Source of the DNA: OMOG01 sp041485845 | GTDB lineage: Bacteria > Acidobacteriota > Terriglobia > Bryobacterales > Bryobacteraceae | Length of the DNA: 26,767 bases | NCBI GenBank assembly: GCA_041485845.1 | Contig: JBGPKH010000035.1 | Location: 1-26,767 of the forward strand | Reading direction: 5' to 3' | Part shown: piece by piece, positions 17,355 through 23,316 of the stretch | Numbering within the stretch: position 1 is the stretch's first letter | Layout of the letters: the number at the start of each line of letters is the position of its first letter | The notes under the pieces: generated by a model | Told to the model about the DNA's origin: nothing | Databases searched by the model: none | What the model saw: only the letters and a program-made list of their open reading frames with translations | Position numbers and translations under genes: made by a program

Positions 17355-17923
17355 GCGTCGCGGTCACGCTTACGGTCAACGGGCAGACGCACGCGCTGGA
17401 GGTCCTGCCGCATCACACGCTGCTCGAAACGCTGCGCGACGGGCTCGGTTTGACGGGAACCAAGGAATGCTGCGGCGAAGGGGAGTGCGGCGCGTGCACC
17501 GTGCTGGTGAACGGCCGCGCTATCAACTCGTGCCTCATGCTGGCGGCGGAGGCCGACGGCGAGACGATCGTGACCATTGAAGGGTTGTGCGAGCATACTC
17601 CAACGGGGGGGCAAGCCCCCCTGGGCCGAGCTTCGCTCGCCGGGCCGATTGACAATCGGCCGCCGGTTGGCAACCGGCCCCACATCGGGCCAGGCCCCCT
17701 GAGCCGCCTGGATCCGCTGCAAACGGCGTTTCTCGAAAAGGGCGCGGCGCAGTGCGGATTCTGCATCCCGGGGATGATCATGGCCGCCCGATACCTTTTG
17801 ATGGGCAACCCGCATCCCACCGTGACGGAAATTCAGGACGGTCTGGCCGGGAATCTGTGCCGCTGCGGCGGGTACAGCCGGATTATCGAATCGGTGGCAG
17901 CCGCGGCGGAGGCGGAGACATGA
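17342..17923 (+). CDS. Molybdenum hydroxylase [2Fe-2S] subunit (CoxS-like) with palindrome-encoded insertion
   Basis: A 193-residue small subunit. Plant-ferredoxin-type cluster cysteines: Cys44, Cys49, Cys52 (CCGEGECGACTV) and Cys64. Second, helical-bundle cluster: Cys138 and Cys141 (CGFC) with Cys173 and Cys175 (LCRC). It relays electrons between the molybdenum cofactor and FAD. The usual length is about 155-165 residues; the excess lies at residues about 84-122, between the two cluster domains, and is a Gly/Pro-rich segment encoded by stacked palindromes (17605-17685). All cluster ligands are intact, so the protein is probably functional. I placed the start at GTG 17342, after GGAGG at 17333-17337, overlapping the FAD gene by 13 nt; TTG 17351 is an alternative with better spacing. 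Its stop overlaps the next start (ATGA). Confidence 0.9.
   Translation: MQPLSVAVTLTVNGQTHALEVLPHHTLLETLRDGLGLTGTKECCGEGECGACTVLVNGRAINSCLMLAAEADGETIVTIEGLCEHTPTGGQAPLGRASLAGPIDNRPPVGNRPHIGPGPLSRLDPLQTAFLEKGAAQCGFCIPGMIMAARYLLMGNPHPTVTEIQDGLAGNLCRCGGYSRIIESVAAAAEAET
17605..17685 (+). repeat. Stacked palindromes inserted in frame in the [2Fe-2S] subunit gene
   Basis: Four hairpins stand side by side: GGGGGGC/GCCCCCC (17606-17612 with 17615-17621), CGAGC/GCTCG (17627-17631 with 17635-17639), GGCCGATT/AATCGGCC (17643-17650 with 17654-17661) and GCCGGTT/AACCGGC (17662-17668 with 17672-17678). The tail reads CCCCAC, as does the end of the intergenic element near 21963. The block is translated and keeps the frame. 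It resembles a REP/MITE-like element that landed in an inter-domain linker. Confidence 0.85.
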
Positions 17924-20178
17924 TCGGGCAATCCGCCATACGGGCCGGCGGTCTGGAGCGCGTGACGGGCGCGCAAAAGTACACCGCGGACCTGCGCCTG
18001 GAACGGCCGCTCGACGTCAAGCTGGTCAAGCTCGACTGCGCGCGCGCCCGGATTCATTCCATCGACACACACGCGGCGCGGCGTGTGGAAGGGGTCCGGC
18101 ACGTCCTCACCGCAGCCGGGATCGGATTCCCCGTGCCGCGCTACGGCCCAGCGTATGCGGATCGACCCGTGCTGGCTGAGGGCGAAACCAAGTTCTTCGG
18201 AGAGCCGGTGGCGGCGGTGGCCGCGGAGTCCAAGGAAGCCGCCGAAGCCGCCGCGGCGATGGTCCAGGTGGAGTATGAGGAACTGCCGGCGGTATTGACC
18301 ATCGAAGCCGCGCTCGATCCCGCGTCGCCACTGGTGCAGGATCCGGAGCTGCGGCCGGGCGATCGCTACGCCGGAACGAACATTCTGAACGAATGGCGTT
18401 TTGGCTGGGGCGCGCTGGAAAGCGGCGCCGGCCTGGTGATCGAGAACGAATATACGTTCCCCATGGTGACGCATTTCGCCATCGAACCGCACGCGTTTCT
18501 GGCGGCGCCCGATCCGAACGGCGTCACGGTGTGGAGTCCCGTGCAGCACCCGTACGTGCTGCAGCGGGTGGTGGCGGCGGCGCTCGGCTGGCCGGTCTCG
18601 AAGGTGCGGGTGATCTCGCCCGATCCGGGAGGCGGCTTCGGCGGAAAGGGCTGGCCGAAGTTCGAACCGCTGATGGCTCTGCTGGCTCTCGAAACGGGAC
18701 GCCCGGTGCGATTGGTGCTCACTCTGGAGGAGACGTTTCAAGCGGCGCGGCGGGCCTCGGCCCGGATCCACGTGAGCACCGGTTTCGAATCGTCCGGCCG
18801 CATCGCCTTCCAGGACATCCATGCGGATTTCCTGCTGGGAGCCTATGCCGACATCGGGGCGCGCGTAGTGAGCAAGGCCAGCTACGCGGCCTGCGGTCCG
18901 TATCGCACGCCGCACGCGCGCATCGTGGCCCGCGCGCTCTTCTCCCACACGACGCCCAGCACGGCCTTTCGCGGTTTCGGAACGCCGCAGGCTTCGTGGG
19001 CCGTCGAATCGCAACTCGACGAAGCGGCGCGCAGTTTGGGAATCGACCGCCTGGAGATCCGCCGGCTGAACCTGCCTTCGAAAGGCGAGGCGTTCGTTCC
19101 CGGCGATACACCGGCCGATGGCGACTGGGCGCAGGCACTTCACAAGGCGGCGGAGGCAATCGAGTGGGGGACCCCGCTACCGAAGCACCGGGGACGCGGC
19201 ATCGCGCTGGGTTTGAAGAGCTCCGCGACGGCGTCGGTTTCGTTCGCGCTGGTGCGGCTGCACCACGATGGCAGCGCGTCGGTGATGTCGGGGACGTCGG
19301 ATATGGGGCAGGGCGCGCGCACGGTGTTCACGCAGATCGCCGCGCAAGAGCTGGGCATACCGGAAGCTCGCGTGACGATCGTGATGGGCGACACGGCGGT
19401 GACTCCCTTCGATTCGTCGACCTCCGCCAGCCGCTCGACGGTGTTCATGGGCAACGCGATTATGCGCGCGTGCCAGGACATCAAGGCGCAGATCCGGCAA
19501 CTGGCGGCCGAGGTTTTTGTTGTACCCGCGGACTCGGTTGTGGTGAGTGACGGCGCGGTCCTTCTGCCCGACGGCCAGGCCAGTTATGCCGAAGTGCTGA
19601 ACGCCTACTACGGATCGGCGCGCGGCGAAGCGATGGCCGTCGGGTCGTGCCGCAGCAAGTATGTCGCCGAGCACCCGCTGGGCGGCAATCCTGCTTTTTG
19701 GGAGCTGATGTGCGTGGCGGCGGAGGTGGAAGTGGACGAGGAAACCGGGCACGTGCAGGTGCGGAAACTGGTGCTGGCGAGCGACGTGGGCAAGGCCATC
19801 AATCCGCGGCACGTGGAGATGCAGGACGAAGGGGCCGCTATCATGGGTCTGGGCCACACGCTGATGGAACACCTGATCCTGGACAGTCATGGCCGCATCG
19901 CGAATCTGGGAGCGCTGGACTACCGCATACCGACGATTCAGGACATCCCGGCGGCCATGCAATCGGTTTTGATCGAGAACGGCGACGGGCCGGGGCCGTA
20001 CGGCGCCAAGGGCGCCGGCGAGGGCGGTGTGCTCGCGATATCGGCCGCCATCGGCTCGGCGGTGCGGGAAGCGGCGGGCGTGGCGATTCGCGATCTGCCG
20101 TTGACGCCGGAACGAGTGTGGCGCGCGATCCAGGAGCGCCAACCCAAGCCCCAACAAGGAGAGCTGACGTATGGCTGA
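17920..20178 (+). CDS. Xanthine-dehydrogenase-family molybdopterin-binding large subunit
   Basis: A 752-residue catalytic subunit carrying the molybdenum-molybdopterin centre, which hydroxylates its substrate with water as the oxygen source. It has the N-terminal a/b hammerhead (about 5-120: RVTGAQKYTADL, GEPVAAVAAES), cofactor loop GGGFGGKG (about 237-244), substrate-side loop AFRGFGTPQ (349-357), MGQGARTVFTQIAAQELG, and GAKGAGEGG with the expected catalytic Glu701. The loop is not the AYxCSFR of form I CO dehydrogenase, so it is not a true CoxL; it looks more like purine, N-heterocycle or aldehyde oxidising members. The ATG at 17920 overlaps the [2Fe-2S] gene stop by 4 nt. No maturation gene (XdhC, CoxD/E/F-like) is in the window. 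The substrate is unknown. Confidence 0.92.
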   Translation: MIGQSAIRAGGLERVTGAQKYTADLRLERPLDVKLVKLDCARARIHSIDTHAARRVEGVRHVLTAAGIGFPVPRYGPAYADRPVLAEGETKFFGEPVAAVAAESKEAAEAAAAMVQVEYEELPAVLTIEAALDPASPLVQDPELRPGDRYAGTNILNEWRFGWGALESGAGLVIENEYTFPMVTHFAIEPHAFLAAPDPNGVTVWSPVQHPYVLQRVVAAALGWPVSKVRVISPDPGGGFGGKGWPKFEPLMALLALETGRPVRLVLTLEETFQAARRASARIHVSTGFESSGRIAFQDIHADFLLGAYADIGARVVSKASYAACGPYRTPHARIVARALFSHTTPSTAFRGFGTPQASWAVESQLDEAARSLGIDRLEIRRLNLPSKGEAFVPGDTPADGDWAQALHKAAEAIEWGTPLPKHRGRGIALGLKSSATASVSFALVRLHHDGSASVMSGTSDMGQGARTVFTQIAAQELGIPEARVTIVMGDTAVTPFDSSTSASRSTVFMGNAIMRACQDIKAQIRQLAAEVFVVPADSVVVSDGAVLLPDGQASYAEVLNAYYGSARGEAMAVGSCRSKYVAEHPLGGNPAFWELMCVAAEVEVDEETGHVQVRKLVLASDVGKAINPRHVEMQDEGAAIMGLGHTLMEHLILDSHGRIANLGALDYRIPTIQDIPAAMQSVLIENGDGPGPYGAKGAGEGGVLAISAAIGSAVREAAGVAIRDLPLTPERVWRAIQERQPKPQQGELTYG

Positions 20179-21880
20179 CCAGAGCAAGATCATCGACCAG
20201 TTTCTGGGCGACGCTACCACGCCGATCGGCTGGACGACGGAGGAGGAAAAGGGGCTCCACTTCTGGCTCGACGACCTGCATTGCCCGCAGCCGATCTCGC
20301 CGATGTGGTTCGACGTGGGCGGGTGGTGGCACACCTGCGGCTACATGTACCGCCGCTTCGGCGTGCCGTTCGGCAAAGACTGGGTCGCCAGGAAAGTGGA
20401 CGAGTATGTTTTCAGCGCCGTAGTCCCACGCGATCCCAAGGAGGAAGCGGGCCTGGGCGCGTATTACAACATGGTGATGCCGGTCTACGCGGCGAACTTC
20501 CTGGAATGGTGGAGGCGGCGATACCTGCCGGAAATTCTGCGCAACTTCGAGTTTCTGGACGGGTATCCGATGGACACGGCCTCGCTGCCCGACCTGATGA
20601 TCCTGCTCGAAGACGCGCTGGATATTCAGGAGCGGCACTTCCGGCTGCACTGGGTCTTGAACCTCGCGCAGTTTCAGTCGGCCATCGCTTTCCAACAGGT
20701 GTTCACGGAATACATCGGGGCGGAGCACGGCGCGCTCATCGGCCGCATTCTGGTCTCCGACGACGATCGCAATTGGGACTCCATCCGGGAGTTGTGGAAG
20801 CTGAAAAACAAGGTCCGCGCCGGCCAGACGCTAAACGCCGCGTTCGAGCCCGAGACCGCCCGCGGCGTGTTGCAGGCTCTGGCCACCTCGGCAGCCGGAC
20901 GCGAGGTGTTGAACGATATCGACGCGTATAAGATGGAGTACGGCAACAAATCCATCTACACGCACGAGTATCTTTTCACTACGTGGCGCGAAAACCCGAC
21001 GCCCATTGTGGAGGCGCTGCGGGGCTATCTGCTTACGGATTACGATTACGAAGCGGACGTGCGCCAACTGCGCGAAAACCGTGCTGCGGCGATCGGCGAG
21101 TTGTGGCGGCTGTTTCCGGCCGAACGTCCGGAGGCCGACCGCCGGAAGCTCGAGACCGCGCTCGATCTGGCGCTGAGAATGACGCCGCTGACGCCGGACC
21201 ATCACTTCTATATGGACCAGGGCACCTACGCGCGGGTCCGCCTGGTGTTTATGGCGATTGGCCGCAAGCTGACGGCGGAAGGCGTGTTTGCGCAGGCGGA
21301 CGATGTGCTGTTCCTCAAGTACGAAGAGCTGCGGACGCTGAGCGCGAATTTCCGCGCGCTGGATGCCAGGGCTATCGTCCGGGCGCGCAGGGCGGCGCGC
21401 GAAGCCGCGTTGTCCGTACATCCGCGGAGCTGGGTGGGAACCATTACGGAGTGGTCTTTGTACGGCGAACCTTACAAATCGTTGTGGGGGTGGCCGGAAG
21501 TTTATACCAAGGCCGCGGAAAGGGCCAGTCAGCCGGTGGGCACCATCAGCGGACTGCCGGCCTCCGCGGGTGTGGCGGAAGGGCCGGCGCGAATTGTGCA
21601 TTCGCCGGAAGAATTCAACCAGGTGCGCAAGGGCGACATCCTGGTTTGCCGGATGACCAACCCTGCGTGGGTAGTGGTGTTCACGAAGATTGCCGCGTTG
21701 GTTACCGACGCTGGGGGCGTGCTCTCGCATCCGGCGGTGGTGTCGCGCGAGTTTGGCATTCCGGCCGTAGTGGGCACGGGCGTGGCGACGCAGATCATCC
21801 GGAACGGCCAGCGGGTGCGAGTCAACGGGACGGCGGGGACGGTGGAGCTTCTGGAAGCGGTCCGTCCCGCCGCGGGGTGA
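20171..21880 (+). CDS. PEP-utilising phosphohistidine (swivel) protein, partner half of split dikinase
   Basis: A 569-residue protein with two parts. Residues about 456-569 are the PEP-utilising mobile domain: SGLPASAGVAEGPARIV, KGDILVCRMTNPAW, then TDAGGVLSHPAVVSREFGIP with the phosphorylatable His520, and VGTG. Residues about 1-450 form a largely helical, Trp/Tyr-rich domain (WFDVGGWWHTCGYMYRRFG, NFLEWWRRRYLPEI) that probably binds the acceptor substrate. There is no C-terminal TIM barrel, so it is not PEP synthase. It has no ATP-grasp domain; that is the separate protein at 15607-16524. Together the two make about 874 residues in the order of a single-chain rifampin-phosphotransferase-like enzyme, and they resemble the PpsB/PpsA pair of phenylphosphate synthase. 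The ATG at 20171 has AAGGAGAG about 7 nt upstream and overlaps the large-subunit gene by 8 nt. Confidence 0.85.
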   Translation: MADQSKIIDQFLGDATTPIGWTTEEEKGLHFWLDDLHCPQPISPMWFDVGGWWHTCGYMYRRFGVPFGKDWVARKVDEYVFSAVVPRDPKEEAGLGAYYNMVMPVYAANFLEWWRRRYLPEILRNFEFLDGYPMDTASLPDLMILLEDALDIQERHFRLHWVLNLAQFQSAIAFQQVFTEYIGAEHGALIGRILVSDDDRNWDSIRELWKLKNKVRAGQTLNAAFEPETARGVLQALATSAAGREVLNDIDAYKMEYGNKSIYTHEYLFTTWRENPTPIVEALRGYLLTDYDYEADVRQLRENRAAAIGELWRLFPAERPEADRRKLETALDLALRMTPLTPDHHFYMDQGTYARVRLVFMAIGRKLTAEGVFAQADDVLFLKYEELRTLSANFRALDARAIVRARRAAREAALSVHPRSWVGTITEWSLYGEPYKSLWGWPEVYTKAAERASQPVGTISGLPASAGVAEGPARIVHSPEEFNQVRKGDILVCRMTNPAWVVVFTKIAALVTDAGGVLSHPAVVSREFGIPAVVGTGVATQIIRNGQRVRVNGTAGTVELLEAVRPAAG

Positions 21881-21884
21881 ATAG

Positions 21885-21942
21885 CCAGGAGCCAGGAGTG
21901 AGGAGTCAGGAGTCGAATGGGGGGCCGACTGCCAGTCGGACC
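21885..21942 (+). repeat. Intergenic 7-bp tandem repeat and palindrome
   Basis: Four 7-base units ending in AGGAG (21885-21912) are followed by a hairpin CCGACT/AGTCGG with loop GCC (21925-21930 with 21934-21939). Beyond it, up to about 21963, is a GGCT/AGC-rich stretch ending CCCCAC. The hairpin and ending resemble the element inside the [2Fe-2S] gene. The AGGAG units look like ribosome sites but lie more than 70 nt from the next start, so they probably do not act as such for it. Confidence 0.7.
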
Positions 21943-21985
21943 GCAGGCTACCAGCAAGCCCCACAGGACACGACGCGAGGCGATT

Positions 21986-23305
21986 ATGGAAAGACGTGAA
22001 TTTCTCAAAGGCGCGATGGGCGGGGCCACGGCGATTGCCGGGTTTCCCACGATTATTCCTTCTTCCGCTCTGGGCGCCGACGGCGCAGTGGCGCCCAGCG
22101 AGAAGATCGTCATGGCCTTGATCGGCACGGGCAGCCAGGGAGGCGGGCACGTGCGCGCGTATCTCCAGCAGCAGGATGTACACGTCGCGGCCATCTGCGA
22201 CGTTCGCGATGCTGCCAGGAACCGCAATAGCGACTTGGTCAACACTCAATACAAAGACAGCGGCTGCGCCACCTACAAGGATTTCCGCGAGGTCCTCGCG
22301 CGCAAGGATGTCGACGCGGTGCTGATCGCCACCCCCGAGCACTGGCACACGCCGATCTCCATCGAGGCCGCGCGCCAGGGCAAGCACATCTACTGCGAGA
22401 AGCCCATCGGTGTGAGCATCGCCGAAGCCAAGGCGCTGCGGGAGGCGGTGAAGCGGCACGGGGTGGTGTTCCAGGAAGGCTGCCAGCAGCGCTCCGACCA
22501 GGGCTACCGGCTGGCCTGCGAACTGGTCCGCAACGGACGCATCGGCCGGCTGGAGACCATCATGATCGGCTCGGCCGGACCCGGCAGTTACGCCCGCATT
22601 CCGGAAGAGAAGCCGCAGCCGGTCCCCGACGGTTTCGATTACGACATGTGGATCGGCCCGGCGCCGTGGAAGCCCTACACGCCCGCGCGTGTATCGCGCT
22701 CGTGGATGTTCATCCACGATTACGGCCTGGGCTGCCTGGGCGGAGCCTGGGGCATCCACGACGTCGACATGGCGCAGTGGATCAGCGACAACGACCACAC
22801 CACGCCCATCGAGACCGAGGGCGAGGGAATCTTCTTCGACGACATCCGCGACACCATGCATACCTGGACCGTGGAGCACAAATACGCGAACGGGGTGAAG
22901 GTGATCCACATGGACATTTCCACGGCCAAGAAGCGGGCCGGGCAGTTCAACTTCGGCAGCATGGCCAGCCTGATGTTCGGAAGCGAAGGCTGGATTTACA
23001 TCAGCCGGCAAGGTATGCGGAGCAAGCCGGAGTCGCTCTTGCATGAAGTGATCGGGCCGAACGAAAAGAAGGTCATTCTGAGCAACGATCATCGCCGCAA
23101 TTTCCTGAACGCGATCAAAACCGGGGGGCAGACGATCGCCAACGTGGATTCGGCGGCGCACGGGGAGATGGTCAACCAGCAGGCGGACATCGCCATGCGC
23201 CTCCTGCGCAAGGTGCGATGGGACCCGGTGAAGGAAGAATTCATCGGCGACGAGCAGGCCAACCGAATGATGGAGCGACCGATGCGCAGCCCGTGGCGCG
23301 TTTGA
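21986..23305 (+). CDS. Tat-exported Gfo/Idh/MocA-family oxidoreductase (439 aa, paralogue of 3201-4520)
   Basis: The twin-arginine signal (ERREFLK, Arg3-Arg4) is followed by a hydrophobic run and PTIIPSSALG. The Rossmann motif GTGSQG is at 47-52, the EKP motif YCEKPIG has Lys139, and GIHDVDMAQW lies near residue 255. It has the same length as the oxidoreductase at 3201-4520 and matches it throughout, including FDYDMW.GPAPW, YGLGCL.GAWGIHD and the C-terminal RPMRSPW. Expected to be a periplasmic NAD(P)-dependent sugar or cyclitol oxidoreductase with bound cofactor. I chose the ATG at 21986 because GAGG lies shortly upstream and the Tat signal then starts correctly. It is about 105 nt after the swivel-domain gene, so it may or may not share that transcript. 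Its TGA is embedded in the next gene's TGAGGAGG ribosome site. Confidence 0.9.
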   Translation: MERREFLKGAMGGATAIAGFPTIIPSSALGADGAVAPSEKIVMALIGTGSQGGGHVRAYLQQQDVHVAAICDVRDAARNRNSDLVNTQYKDSGCATYKDFREVLARKDVDAVLIATPEHWHTPISIEAARQGKHIYCEKPIGVSIAEAKALREAVKRHGVVFQEGCQQRSDQGYRLACELVRNGRIGRLETIMIGSAGPGSYARIPEEKPQPVPDGFDYDMWIGPAPWKPYTPARVSRSWMFIHDYGLGCLGGAWGIHDVDMAQWISDNDHTTPIETEGEGIFFDDIRDTMHTWTVEHKYANGVKVIHMDISTAKKRAGQFNFGSMASLMFGSEGWIYISRQGMRSKPESLLHEVIGPNEKKVILSNDHRRNFLNAIKTGGQTIANVDSAAHGEMVNQQADIAMRLLRKVRWDPVKEEFIGDEQANRMMERPMRSPWRV

Positions 23306-23316
23306 GGAGGTGTGCG

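Noticed and set aside
17581..17710. Frameshift or pseudogene in the [2Fe-2S] subunit
   Set aside because: The frame continues through the palindromic segment and both cluster motifs are intact on either side.
16521..20178. Carbon monoxide dehydrogenase (coxMSL)
   Set aside because: Gene order fits, but the large subunit lacks the AYxCSFR active-site loop of form I enzymes and no CoxD/E/F-type genes are present.
16521..20178. 4-Hydroxybenzoyl-CoA reductase, tempting because phenylphosphate synthase and this enzyme act in the same anaerobic phenol pathway
   Set aside because: The FAD subunit has no Cys-rich [4Fe-4S] insertion, and no CoA ligase or phenylphosphate carboxylase gene is in the window.
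15607..21880. PEP synthase or pyruvate phosphate dikinase broken by an insertion of the hydroxylase genes
   Set aside because: Each half begins and ends at natural domain borders with its own ribosome site, there is no TIM-barrel domain, and the genes overlap smoothly, so this is a designed split rather than a disrupted gene.
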